The notes under the pieces: model-generated
Seen by the model: the letters and a program-made list of their open reading frames with translations, nothing else
Database searches by the model: none
What the model was told of the DNA's origin: nothing
Position numbers and translations under genes: made by a program
Source of the DNA: Vibrio algicola
Lineage (GTDB): Bacteria > Pseudomonadota > Gammaproteobacteria > Enterobacterales > Vibrionaceae
Reading direction: 5' to 3'
Assembly (NCBI RefSeq): GCF_009601765.2
Contig: NZ_CP045700.1
Coordinates: forward strand, 310,001 to 374,000
DNA length: 64,000 nucleotides
Shown here: piece after piece, positions 8,903-17,042 of the stretch
Position numbering within the stretch: position 1 is the stretch's first letter
Layout of the letters: the number at the start of each line of letters is the position of its first letter

Positions 8903-9361
8903 ATGATGAACATCGCACAAGGTATGGTTCAGTTATCCAACGTTATCATTGAAGGTGATGTGGACAGCACGATATCAAACCTTGTGCTGATTTCTTTGTT
9001 TACCGATGCTCGTGCTAATTCCTCTGACATTATTCCGGATGGCACAACAGACTTACGTGGTTGGCCGGGTGATACTTTTTCAGATAAACCTTGGGGTTCT
9101 AAGCTCTGGCTACTCTACCGTGAAAAACTGACCACTGATGTGCGTAACCGTGCGGTGAAATATGCCGAAGATGCACTGGCGTGGATGCTGGTCGATGATG
9201 GCAATGGCTGCATGGCTCGCAAAGTCTCTGTGACGGGTTCTATTCCTCGCTTTCAAACCCTTGCGTTAACCATTGTGATTTCAAAGCCTGACGGCAAGGA
9301 AATAACCTTAACTGTGTCTCGTGCTTGGTCTGCTACTCAGGAGTTTATCTATGCCGTTTAA
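8903..9361 (+). CDS. Baseplate wedge protein (Mu gp46)
   Basis: A 152-residue protein of the phage GP46 family (PF07409). The signature 'LRGWPGDTFSDKPWGSKLWLLYREKLTTDVRNRAVKYAEDALAWM' is strongly characteristic. It is analogous to the P2 gpW / T4 gp25 wedge component that connects hub and sheath. It lies between spike and gp47 as in Mu, and its last 11 bp overlap the next gene. Confidence 0.88.
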   Translation: MMNIAQGMVQLSNVIIEGDVDSTISNLVLISLFTDARANSSDIIPDGTTDLRGWPGDTFSDKPWGSKLWLLYREKLTTDVRNRAVKYAEDALAWMLVDDGNGCMARKVSVTGSIPRFQTLALTIVISKPDGKEITLTVSRAWSATQEFIYAV

Positions 9362-10418
9362 CGTTCCTACTCTTCGCCAACTGATTGAGACTGGCAAGCT
9401 TGATATTGAGGCATCACTTGATCAGGTGTTGCCTAAGTTTGGTATTGAGCTTGCACTGAATAGTGCCGTCAGTGGTTCGTTGCGTGATGTGTACGATTAC
9501 CAGTCTTGGATTGTTCGCCAAATTATTCCTACTTCTGAATCTGAAGACCAAACCATTATTGATACCGCACGAACTGAAGGCGTGATCCAGAAGCTTGCCA
9601 CGGCAGCAACTGGGCCTGTCACGTTAATTGGTGATGTGCCTGTGCCACTGGATACGCAATTAATCCACAGCGATGGCCGCTTATATACAGTGGTGCTTTC
9701 TAATGCGCCTATTGATGGTGAAGTGCTGGTAACAGTTGAGGCCAACGAGCCAGGCGCAGACGGTAATATAGATGACGGTGAAGCCTTAACTTTAGTTTCT
9801 ACTGTGCCAGGCATTCAACCAAACGGCACAACGGGCGAAATTTCTGGCGGTGCAGATTTAGAGCCTGTAAACGAGGTGCTTGAGCGTTTGTTATTCCGTA
9901 AGCGCAACCCTCCAATGGGCGGCGCTGTGCATGACTATGTTGGCTGGTGCCGTGAAGTGGCTGGCGTGACTCGCGCTTGGGCGTATGACCGCTACCAAGG
10001 AGGCTCAACTGTTGGTTATGCGTTTGTGTTTGATGGCCGTGAAGACATCATTCCGAATAGCTCTGACATTGCCACTATGGATGCTTATATTTATCGACAT
10101 TCTGACCCTGCAACGGGTGCAGATGTTGGGCGTCCTGCGGGCGTAGAACCTATCAATATCAATCTTCAATTGTTAACAACTGACTTGGGGATTGGCTTAA
10201 CACCTGACTCTTCCGAGCTTCGTAAATCGGTTCAGACCAGTTTGGATTCTTACTTCAAAACGCTATCACCTGGTCAAACCCTGCTACTTAGCGCCGTTCG
10301 TACGGCTATAGGTGGTACTGAAGGTGTGACGGATTATACGCTTGATCTCAATGCTGATGTGCCAGCTGCCGCAAACCAGTTACATGATTTAGGGGTGATC
10401 ACATGGGCCATAGCGTAG
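9351..10418 (+). CDS. Baseplate protein J-like (Mu gp47)
   Basis: A 355-residue baseplate J-like protein. The ATG at 9351 is chosen because CAGGAG lies just upstream and the protein then begins 'MPFNVPTLRQLIETGKLDIEASLDQVLPKFG', typical of the family; the in-frame start at 9321 lies deep in gp46. The family block 'NEPGADGNIDDGEALTLVS' and C-terminal 'ISPGQTLLLSAVRTAI'-type region are present. J-like proteins form the wedge core. It overlaps gp48 by 16 bp. Confidence 0.88.
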   Translation: MPFNVPTLRQLIETGKLDIEASLDQVLPKFGIELALNSAVSGSLRDVYDYQSWIVRQIIPTSESEDQTIIDTARTEGVIQKLATAATGPVTLIGDVPVPLDTQLIHSDGRLYTVVLSNAPIDGEVLVTVEANEPGADGNIDDGEALTLVSTVPGIQPNGTTGEISGGADLEPVNEVLERLLFRKRNPPMGGAVHDYVGWCREVAGVTRAWAYDRYQGGSTVGYAFVFDGREDIIPNSSDIATMDAYIYRHSDPATGADVGRPAGVEPININLQLLTTDLGIGLTPDSSELRKSVQTSLDSYFKTLSPGQTLLLSAVRTAIGGTEGVTDYTLDLNADVPAAANQLHDLGVITWAIA

Positions 10419-10999
10419 CCGAGTGGACAAGCTCGCTTGTTCTGCAAATGCCTCGTGGTTTGATTTGGAACTACGAGCCAAACAGCACGCTATATAAGTA
10501 TGTTGCAGGCTATGCACCACGCCTTGAAGCAGCAGAAACGAATGCTGACTTACTGCTTGATGAAATGCGCCCTGAAACGTGCTTTCAAACACTACCCGAA
10601 TGGGAAACCTATTTAGGCTTACCCGAGTGTAATGTGAGTAACCAAGGCTTTGAATCACGCCGTGCGGCTGTTGTTGAGAAGTACCACCGTAAAGGCGGTT
10701 TACAGGCATGGAACATTGAAAAGCTCGCCGCAGATTTGGGCTTTGATATCGAGGTACAAGAAATCTTCCCTCACCACTGCTTACGTGGTTGTACATATCC
10801 ACTTTATGAAGAGCGTTATCGTCACGTTCTTCGCATTAATGTTTATGGCATCACCCAAGCGTATGCCACCTGTTTAGATAACTGTTTAACCCCGTTGGTA
10901 TTACAAACCGCTGCGATTCTTGAGTGTACGTTAAACACCATCAAGCTAGGCGGAAAATACTATGAATACGTTTATTACTATGATGAGGAGAGCGTTTAA
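10403..10999 (+). CDS. Tail protein of the Mu gp48 family (DUF2313)
   Basis: A 198-residue gp48 homologue (DUF2313/YmfQ family), with 'LPRGLIWN'-like N-terminus ('MPRGLIWNYEP'), 'LDEMRPETCFQTLPEWETYLGLPE' and 'ESRRAAVVEKYHRKGG'. It links the baseplate periphery to the tail fibres, analogous to P2 gpI. A Cys-rich stretch (residues about 128-170) is a common feature of the family C-terminus. The stop overlaps the fibre gene start (TAATG). Confidence 0.87.
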   Translation: MGHSVAEWTSSLVLQMPRGLIWNYEPNSTLYKYVAGYAPRLEAAETNADLLLDEMRPETCFQTLPEWETYLGLPECNVSNQGFESRRAAVVEKYHRKGGLQAWNIEKLAADLGFDIEVQEIFPHHCLRGCTYPLYEERYRHVLRINVYGITQAYATCLDNCLTPLVLQTAAILECTLNTIKLGGKYYEYVYYYDEESV

Positions 11000-11790
11000 T
11001 GCATCCGTTAAATAACAGCTCACAAGTCACGGAAGCGCCAGCCACCAAACCTCGAATTGGTACGCCTGGTTACTTCTCTGAATCCAACGACAGCGGCGCA
11101 CCAAGTTACCCAGGTGCAGACTGGTTTAACGCCAATATTAAAGAGTTCATGAATGCGCTCAGTGCGTCTGGTGTTGAGTTTGATCCTGATAGGTTTGATC
11201 ATTTGGCGCTTGCGATTGCCGCAGGTGGTAAAGCTGCAATGTTAGATGTGCTAACAGGCTTCCGCTTTCACGAATCTATCCACGGCTTCGACCGCACACA
11301 AATAGCCCTAAAAGCTGACGGCACCGAAGTGCTACGCGCAGACTTTCCAAAACTTTGGGTAATCGCAGAATCAACAGCCGTAGACCAAGCCCTAATTGAT
11401 GCCAATCCAACCCCTTACGCAGCAAACTATGGAACAGGTGACGGTGCAACGACATTTACTATGCCAAACTACGGCTTAATGCCTTGGGAAGCAGCAGCGG
11501 GTATGTATGGTGCGGCAGGAACCACGGTTGAAGACCAGATTCAGAATATAACTGGCTCTGCAAGTATAGCTAGTGGTGGATCTAACTTTGGGTTTGTTGC
11601 ATCGACATCTGGAATCATTTTTGGGGTTGATCAAACAACAGCACCATCACTTACTGAATCTAGTTCTGGTAATACTAGATATAGATCATTTTCAATTGAC
11701 GCTTCTCGTATCGCCCGAACGGGTGACTACACCCGCCCAAACACTAACTTTTCTGATGTCTGGATTATTCACGGAGAACATGCAGCATGA
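10999..11790 (+). CDS. Short tail fibre protein (Mu gpS position)
   Basis: A 263-residue protein in the Mu tail-fibre slot. The N-terminal half ('TPGYFSESNDSGAPSYPGADWFNANIKEFMNAL') is typical of the base-attachment part of phage fibres. The C-terminal part has a collar-like 'DGATTFTMPNYGL' and ends with 'YTRPNTNFSDVWIIHGE', like the receptor-tip 'RPxN' endings of fibre and collar proteins. It is about half the length of Mu gpS (504), so the shaft is reduced. No invertible segment or invertase gene is visible nearby. Confidence 0.75.
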   Translation: MHPLNNSSQVTEAPATKPRIGTPGYFSESNDSGAPSYPGADWFNANIKEFMNALSASGVEFDPDRFDHLALAIAAGGKAAMLDVLTGFRFHESIHGFDRTQIALKADGTEVLRADFPKLWVIAESTAVDQALIDANPTPYAANYGTGDGATTFTMPNYGLMPWEAAAGMYGAAGTTVEDQIQNITGSASIASGGSNFGFVASTSGIIFGVDQTTAPSLTESSSGNTRYRSFSIDASRIARTGDYTRPNTNFSDVWIIHGEHAA

Positions 11791-12470
11791 AACTAGCACA
11801 ATATCATTTTGAAACCGGTGAATATCTACGCACGGTTGATGCTGTAAAAAACATCAAATCGAAAGAGTTCATGATCCCACCGTATCACACACCAGACTTT
11901 CCTGTTGCCGAGCTTGAAGAAAATGAATACCACGCATTTTTAGACAACAATGGCAACGTACCTCGTGATTACAATGACGGTACTTGGCAAGCAAAAGAAC
12001 GTTTCGTCAAAGTCACAGCATACAACAAGCAAACAAAGCAGCCGAAAGAGTTTGAAGATAAAACCCTATTTGATGACGAATACACCTTACTTGAACCAAA
12101 GCCATTTCAAAAATGGGAAGGTGAACAATGGGTGCAAGATGATGAAGCCGTTGCAGAGTATAACGCCAGTAACGGCAAAGTGATTCGTGACACTGCAATC
12201 AGCTCAGACTTGAACGCGTTAAGTGCTCAATGGGATGTTGTATCTGATGCAGCAGACATTCGGCGTGTGATCAACGATGCAGAAACCATTAACGCCCAAG
12301 AAACTGACACTACTCAATTCCGACTTGCGGATAATACTTGGCGCGATACTTCACTAGCAGAATTGCGTGAAGTCTTGCGTGTATTCATTGCTCGCAAGCG
12401 TGATATTTGGGATCAGTTCGCGCAATGGGATGCAACCGACAAACTCGAACCGTTTAGTCCTGAGTATTAG
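11787..12470 (+). CDS. Tail fibre assembly-like protein (Mu gpU position)
   Basis: A 227-residue protein overlapping the fibre gene by 4 bp. It starts 'MKLAQYHFETGEYLRTVDA', includes the repeated 'EPKPFQKWEGEQWVQDDEAV' signature common in fibre chaperones, and ends in a helical 'DTTQFRLADNTWRDTSLAELREVLRVF' segment resembling the DUF4376 domain that is often fused to such proteins. It probably assists folding or trimerisation of the upstream fibre. Position and fusion pattern support this more than direct similarity to Mu U. Confidence 0.7.
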   Translation: MKLAQYHFETGEYLRTVDAVKNIKSKEFMIPPYHTPDFPVAELEENEYHAFLDNNGNVPRDYNDGTWQAKERFVKVTAYNKQTKQPKEFEDKTLFDDEYTLLEPKPFQKWEGEQWVQDDEAVAEYNASNGKVIRDTAISSDLNALSAQWDVVSDAADIRRVINDAETINAQETDTTQFRLADNTWRDTSLAELREVLRVFIARKRDIWDQFAQWDATDKLEPFSPEY

Positions 12471-12472
12471 AA

Positions 12473-12673
12473 ATGAAAGCAGCTCTAATTTTATGTGCAG
12501 CACTCACTCTTTCGGCTTGTTCTAGTGTGACTATTACTGATGGTGAGCAAGATGCCATTATTGGCTCAGATAGGACTCAAGATGGGTGCCACGTAAAAGT
12601 AAGTGATGACTTCAAAGGAAATGTGACATATCACTCAAAACGCTGTGACGTAACAATTTCAAAACCGATTTAA
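12473..12673 (+). CDS. Small prophage-end lipoprotein, unknown function
   Basis: A 66-residue predicted lipoprotein: a lysine-containing N-terminus, a hydrophobic stretch and a lipobox 'LSAC' with the lipidated Cys at residue 16. The mature part is about 50 residues with two further Cys (near 42 and 58) that could pair. It starts 2 bp after the fibre-assembly gene and is the last gene of the prophage, the position where Mu-like phages often carry cargo. A role in surface exclusion or lysis (spanin-like) is conceivable but not shown. Confidence 0.6.
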   Translation: MKAALILCAALTLSACSSVTITDGEQDAIIGSDRTQDGCHVKVSDDFKGNVTYHSKRCDVTISKPI

Positions 12674-12853
12674 TCCATCTTCAAATCAACTTTAAATACA
12701 GCTATAAAAATAAACAAACCCTAGTATTATGAACAATTCGCAGCGTGTTCACTTTACTAGGGTTTGCGTGTTCATATTTCGCGACGCGCTACAATCTGTT
12801 TTACAAAACCCGTGGGTTATAAATTCTTATCATATTAAAAATGGACAACAGCG
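12674..12853. other. Region containing the right end of the Mu-like prophage and its junction with narI
   Basis: The last prophage gene ends at 12673 and the intact narI stop codon is at 12854-12856, so the phage-host junction lies in these 180 bp. The stretch contains an extended hairpin (12715-12767) and two direct copies of GCGTGTTCA (12743-12751 and 12766-12774) that could be transposase-binding sites of a Mu-type right end. The exact terminal dinucleotide cannot be fixed because the left end and its 5-bp target duplication lie outside the window. Confidence 0.55.
12715..12767. terminator. Extended stem-loop at the prophage right end
   Basis: The outer arms AAACCCTAGTA and TACTAGGGTTT are perfectly complementary, and an inner pair TGAACA/TGTTCA lies within the loop. 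There is no U-tract after the stem, so it may be a transcription barrier, a processed RNA 3' end or part of the transposase-binding end of the phage rather than a classical terminator. Confidence 0.4.
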
Positions 12854-13165
12854 CTAGCGACGACTGCGCACCAATTGGTACTTACGCGCTAAGTATTCCA
12901 CTGGTACGGGTAGCCAAGCTTCATACATCCAGTGTGGGGTTAACATACCAAATGCGTGGCCTGCAAATACCCCTAAAATACCTAAATGGAAAAGGTTAGA
13001 AGCAATAAACATATAACGCTTATCTTTCGCGCTGCTTAGCATTTGGCTTGATCCTGCGCGCCAAGAATATTGCGCTTGATCATAGCGGATCCAGCTACCA
13101 ATAAAGAAAATAGCAGCAAGATAGGGGTATACGTTAAAGAAAAACGTATTTAAAAAATCGCTCAT
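12854..13165 (-). pseudogene. narI: narI with internal in-frame deletion (respiratory nitrate reductase gamma subunit)
   Basis: The 103-residue frame joins the N-terminal ~85 residues of NarI to its exact C-terminus ('[17 protein letters not shown]'), whereas the E. coli protein has 225 residues. NarI is the diheme cytochrome b that anchors NarGH and passes electrons from quinol. The first two helices and the His pair in '[14 protein letters not shown]' (residues 60 and 70) are kept. The segment that should carry the other two haem ligands and helices 3-5 is missing. The frame is intact but the product cannot bind both haems in the known way. It overlaps narJ by 4 bp, as in the normal operon. 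Confidence 0.88.
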
Positions 13166-13864
13166 TGTTGGCCTCCAGACATTGAAGTCAAACTGTCTTT
13201 AGCTGAGTTATCAGACAGGGGTGCAATAGAATCTAAGCTTACATATTGAGGCTGAACACTGCCGGCAAAACTTTTTTGGTGCATATTTTGCTCGGCAGAG
13301 GCACAACCTTCTTCGCCTAAAAATTTGATTTGCTCTTCTTCCCACACCGCATCTAACGCTTCGGCGGTATCATCACGTTGCTCTTTGTCAACATTGTCAT
13401 GCAAGTGCTCAGGACGAACTTGAGTACCTGACAATTCCAATAGCAAGGTAAACAAGGAGCTATAAAGACTGTCACGCTTTTCTAAACGAGCGCCAAGCAG
13501 TGCCAAAATAGGCGCGATATCCGCCAAACCTTGTACCGCTTCTTCACGCGCTAGAGTGGCAAGATATTCAAGGAACACCGGCAGATAATCGGGCAATTCG
13601 ATACTTTCGATTTGCAGACCTGCGGTTTTATATTGTTCCATCAAGTCGATCATGGCTTGACCACGATCTCTTGATTCACCATGAACGTGTTCAAATAACA
13701 ATAAAGACAAAGAACGACCACGATCAAACAACTCAATATAGTTCGATTGAGCGTCCAATAAATCTTGTTCGGTTAACTCTTCAATAAAAGTATATAAGCG
13801 ACTCATTTGAGCAGGTGAGAGAAATAACATCTCTGAAATGTCTTTCATTAGCTCGTCTTTATGT
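13162..13864 (-). pseudogene. narJ: narJ, 5'-truncated by an insertion sequence (nitrate reductase assembly chaperone)
   Basis: The frame encodes nearly all of NarJ, the chaperone that inserts molybdenum cofactor into NarG: 'LFDRGRSLSLLLFEHVHGESRDRGQAM' and 'LDAVWEEEQIKFL' are diagnostic. Relative to E. coli NarJ about the first 20 residues are absent; the coding frame runs straight into the IS end at 13864/13865. The ATG at 13848 aligns to an internal methionine, not the native start. With the operon promoter and narGH gone, expression is doubtful. Confidence 0.85.
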
Positions 13865-14918
13865 GGCTTTGTTGCGTAATTCGATGGAACTAAATGTGAA
13901 ACTGACGATCAGATCGTTTACTCCCCACTAAACCATCGATATTCATACCAAAACCTCGTTATAAGACCAAAAACTGGAAGTTATATAATCAATCACTGAT
14001 TAAACGTGGTTCACTGACTTTCTGGATTGATGAAGAAGCTATCCAAGAATGGAAAGAAGCTAAACAAGGGCTGCGTGGTAGACCTCGTATTTTCAGTGAT
14101 TTAGCAATAACAACAGCGCTTATGGTAAAACGTATATTTTCAATGCCCTTAAGGGCATTGCAGGGATTTATTGATTCTGTATTTCAACTTGCTAATGTCC
14201 CGCTCACTTGCCCTCATTATTCTTGTATTAGTCGTAGGGCTAAAGAGGTTGAAGTCTCATTCAAAACGAAAGCTCGTGGCACGATACAACACTTAGCCAT
14301 TGATTCTACTGGCCTCAAGGTTTACGGCGAGGGTGAATGGAAAGTCAGGAAACATGGAACTGATGGGAAGCGCCGGATCTGGCGTAAGTTACATATAGGT
14401 GTTGATGTCGTTACTCATGAAATTATTGCGGCAGAACTCACTTTCTCGAATGTCAGTGACGGAGACGTTCTACCTAATTTACTAAAGCAAACACGTCGAA
14501 AGATCTTAAAAGTATCAGGCGATGGTGCTTACGATACTCGACAATGCTATGAAGCCATTCGTATCAAAAAAGCCACCCCACTTGTGCCCCGAAGACTTGG
14601 TGCAGTCTTTTGGGAAAAGGGACATCCACGAAATTTATCCGTCGGGTTTCAACAGTTTTATGGTTCTAATAAGCAGTGGAAAACACGGTTTGGGTATCAT
14701 AAAAGGTCAATTTCAGAAACGGCAATGCATCGAGTGAAAAAGCTATTGGGCGGAACACTCAGCTTAAGAAATTATAATGCCCAAGTTGGGGAAGCTTACG
14801 CAATGATCAAAGCTTTAAATAAACTAACAGGGCTAGGTATGCCTAAAACTTACCGAATTGATTGAAATAATACCATTCTAGTGTTGTCACCTCTAAATTT
14901 GAATTACGCAACAAAGCC
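13865..14918 (+). mobile_element. IS5 family (IS903 group) insertion sequence, copy 1
   Basis: A 1054-bp element bounded by perfect 18-bp inverted repeats GGCTTTGTTGCGTAATTC. It is nearly identical to the element at 22065-23118. The encoded transposase is of the IS903 type (about 306 codons). Elements of this group duplicate 9 bp of target, but the flanks here (TCTTTATGT left, AAATTGATG right) differ, so this copy marks a deletion or recombination joint rather than a simple insertion. Confidence 0.93.
13945..14865 (+). pseudogene. IS903-group transposase, start codon changed to ATA
   Basis: The frame is open and collinear with the 306-residue transposase of copy 2, but the start codon at 13945-13947 is ATA where copy 2 has ATG. 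The next in-frame ATG is at 14122 and would yield 247 residues lacking the N-terminal DNA-binding part. The catalytic DDE residues are present ('IDSTGLKV', 'GDGAYD', 'ETAM'). Four residue differences from copy 2 were seen (V/F, R/P, F/L, H/Y). Reduced or no activity is inferred; weak initiation at ATA cannot be excluded. Confidence 0.75.
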
Positions 14919-15127
14919 AAATTGATGCCCAATATGATGCGAATAGTCAGAAGGTTGTCATTACCATTGTGGATGATGGGTGTGGAATGCAACAAATTGT
15001 TGAACCTAAAAATCACTACGGTATTACTATTATGCGAGATAGAGCTAAGTCCTTACCTGGTCAGTTAAATATTGAATCAAAGCTAGATCAAGGTACGCGC
15101 ATTAATATCGAATTCTCACCCCAATAA
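14919..15127 (+). pseudogene. narX: narX 3' fragment (nitrate sensor kinase, ATPase end only)
   Basis: From the IS edge an in-frame stretch of about 68 codons runs to TAA at 15125-15127. It contains the histidine-kinase G1-box 'VDDGCGM' and 'NHYGITIMRDRAKSLPGQL', which closely matches the end of NarX. The sensor, HAMP, histidine and most of the ATPase domain are missing, so no functional kinase can be made. It lies 16 bp before narL in the usual narXL order. Confidence 0.85.
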
Positions 15128-15143
15128 AATAAAAGGCGCTGTT

Positions 15144-15797
15144 ATGGAATTAAAACACACTGATAAATCAACGGTTATTTTAATTGATGATCATCCAATG
15201 TTATGTGGTGGGGTGAAACATTTGATTGAGATGAACGGTAACATGCAAGTGGTCGCGATGGCGCACACCGGAACAGAGGGTATTAAATTAGCCAAACAAC
15301 ATGAGCCCGATTTGATTTTACTCGATCTCAATATGCCGGAAATGAATGGTTTAGAAACATTGCGTGAATTGCGCAATTGTCATTTGTCGAGCCGAGTGGT
15401 GGTGTTTACCGTCTCCAACTATAAAGGTGACTTAACCAATGCAATCAAATTGGGCGCGGATGGCTATTTATTAAAAGATATGGAACCGGAAGAGCTACTG
15501 AAAGCGATAGATCAAGCCTGCAATGGTCAAATGGTGTTAAGCCCAGAGATGGCGCCAATTTTAATGGAAGGGTTACGCAGTAAAAAAGAAGCGCCACGCG
15601 GCGTTGATAGTTTAACTAAGCGTGAATTTCAAACCTTAAAGTTGGTGGCAACCGGTATGACCAATAAAATGATCGCGCGTAAACTCGATATTGCCGAAGG
15701 GACGGTTAAGGTGCATGTGAAAAGTTTATTGAAGAAGTTAAATTTGCGTTCACGAGTTGAAATGGCGGTGTGGGCACACGAAGAGAATTTGTGTTAA
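15144..15797 (+). CDS. narL: Nitrate/nitrite response regulator NarL
   Basis: A 217-residue NarL-type regulator. The receiver domain (about 1-125) has the acidic pair 'IDDHPML', the phospho-acceptor Asp in 'LILLDLNMPEMNG', and 'YLLKDMEPEEL'. The C-terminal LuxR-type HTH has 'KLVATGMTNKMIARKLDIAEGTVKVHVKSLLKKL'. In enterobacteria and vibrios it is phosphorylated by NarX (or NarQ) and controls nitrate respiration genes. The gene itself is intact but its cognate narX and the narGHJI target operon beside it are destroyed. An AAGG site precedes the ATG. Confidence 0.9.
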   Translation: MELKHTDKSTVILIDDHPMLCGGVKHLIEMNGNMQVVAMAHTGTEGIKLAKQHEPDLILLDLNMPEMNGLETLRELRNCHLSSRVVVFTVSNYKGDLTNAIKLGADGYLLKDMEPEELLKAIDQACNGQMVLSPEMAPILMEGLRSKKEAPRGVDSLTKREFQTLKLVATGMTNKMIARKLDIAEGTVKVHVKSLLKKLNLRSRVEMAVWAHEENLC

Positions 15798-15842
15798 TCG
15801 TCACTTATCCTCAATAATATTGGTAATAGTTTAAAACGAAAA

Positions 15843-15880
15843 ACGAGCCTAGCACTAAGTGTTAGGCCCGTTTTGTTCGT
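15843..15880. terminator. Bidirectional terminator between narL and mgsA
   Basis: The arms GCCTAGCAC and GTGTTAGGC form a hairpin (one G-U pair), flanked on the right by CCGTTTTGTT and on the left by an A-rich stretch. It sits between the convergent narL and mgsA genes and can serve both. Confidence 0.7.
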
Positions 15881-15914
15881 TATTTAGTTAATTATGTAGC
15901 TATTTAACCGATAA

Positions 15915-16370
15915 TTATATTCTATCGTTTAAATAGGCTTGATAATCAGGGATTTCAACATCCACTTCTTGTTCTAGTAATTTGGAAGCAAACAAGAATT
16001 TTGCCGTTGCACGGTTGGTGGCGACGGGAATATTCCATACTGAAGCAATACGCAGCAATGCTTTCACATCGGGATCGTGTGGTACCGCATTTAATGGATC
16101 CCAGAAGAAAATCATCATATCAATCTTGCCTTCAGAGATCAGTGCGCCCAGTTGTTGGTCACCGCCCATTGGGCCACTCATCAAGCTTTTAATTGCCAGT
16201 CCGGTTTCTTTACTCAGCATATTGCCAGTCGTGCCAGTGGCATAAAGAAAATGTTTTTGAAGTTTTTCTTTGTTTTCAATAACCCAACGCAATAATTCTG
16301 GTTTGTAATGATCATGAGCTACCAATGCAATGTTTTTATGAGCAGGCATGGTTCGAATTGTTTTTTCCAT
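15915..16370 (-). CDS. mgsA: Methylglyoxal synthase
   Basis: Converts dihydroxyacetone phosphate to methylglyoxal and phosphate in the cytosol, a bypass that relieves sugar-phosphate stress. The 151-residue length matches the family. '[13 protein letters not shown]', '[36 protein letters not shown]', and the catalytic '[20 protein letters not shown]' are all present. The ATG at 16370 is chosen over 16379 because AGGA lies 8 nt upstream of it and family proteins start 'MEKTIRTM'. It is convergent with narL. Confidence 0.95.
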   Translation of the reverse strand: MEKTIRTMPAHKNIALVAHDHYKPELLRWVIENKEKLQKHFLYATGTTGNMLSKETGLAIKSLMSGPMGGDQQLGALISEGKIDMMIFFWDPLNAVPHDPDVKALLRIASVWNIPVATNRATAKFLFASKLLEQEVDVEIPDYQAYLNDRI

Positions 16371-16706
16371 TATTAACATCCTGATTGGTTTATGAAATGA
16401 GTTAATATTCTGTCTACAGCATAATGTAAATTAAGCTAAATAAATAGCGCGATAATGCGGTGTTGTTGCGATTTATTCGACGGAGATTAATAACGCTAAA
16501 TCATCGTTATGCTCCTCATTTTTAGTTATTCATTAAGCTTATAAAGTGATTACATGACACTAAGATGATGGTTTATTAGGTTTGCGATGGATCAAATTTA
16601 GGTCAGTCATTGGCATTGAATCGTAAAAATGGGATCTAAGCTAGAAACTAGGAGGTATTTTATTTTTATAGTGGCAGGAAGCTAAAAGAGCAGAAAAGGA
16701 TTTAAC
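16371..16706. other. Intergenic region, mgsA promoter side
   Basis: 336 bp between the mgsA start and the next rightward gene. It is AT-rich and must hold promoters for both genes. I see no RNA gene, strong palindrome or clear operator in it. Confidence 0.4.
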
Positions 16707-16988
16707 ATGAAAAAATTAGTGCAGAAGGTATTGGTCGTCAATGTTGGCGCGCTGCTAGTGGTGTCGTTTCTATCCAAGGTGGTGCCAGTATTACAACCAC
16801 ATAATATGGCAGAGTTTTTATTTTTCGTTTTGTTGGCGATTTGGATTGTGGCCGCGGTAGCATGGCAAGGCAGTAAGCAGTCAGTATCATGGGATCAAAT
16901 CTCGGTATGCAAACCAAAAGAGAATAACTTTGGTATGTTAATGACCATTGCCGGTATTCCAGCATTAATCGGTTGTTTAGTTTTGTAA
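16707..16988 (+). CDS. Small inner-membrane protein, unknown function
   Basis: A 93-residue protein with predicted membrane segments at about residues 8-26, 37-53 and 75-92, separated by a short polar loop containing Trp and Lys. An AAAAGGA sequence lies upstream of the ATG. I do not recognise the family. It stands alone between mgsA and cti and is convergent with cti across a strong hairpin. Confidence 0.6.
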   Translation: MKKLVQKVLVVNVGALLVVSFLSKVVPVLQPHNMAEFLFFVLLAIWIVAAVAWQGSKQSVSWDQISVCKPKENNFGMLMTIAGIPALIGCLVL

Positions 16989-17000
16989 TGATGCCTTCAT

Positions 17001-17037
17001 TACACCTCAAGCAACGTTAGAGTTGACTTGAGGTGTA
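17001..17037. terminator. Strong hairpin between convergent genes
   Basis: The arms TACACCTCAAG and CTTGAGGTGTA pair perfectly over 11 bp with a 15-base loop. There is no long U-tract, but the position between the convergent small membrane protein and cti suggests a shared transcript end. Confidence 0.55.
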
Positions 17038-17042
17038 CGATA

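Noticed and set aside
12674..12853. Integron attC or phage att site by its palindromes
   Set aside because: The short palindromes do not form the R''-L''-L'-R' architecture of attC sites, and Mu-like phages do not use att cores.
14919..15127. Stand-alone small ATPase gene before narL
   Set aside because: There is no start codon or ribosome-binding site after the IS and the sequence is the C-terminal end of NarX.
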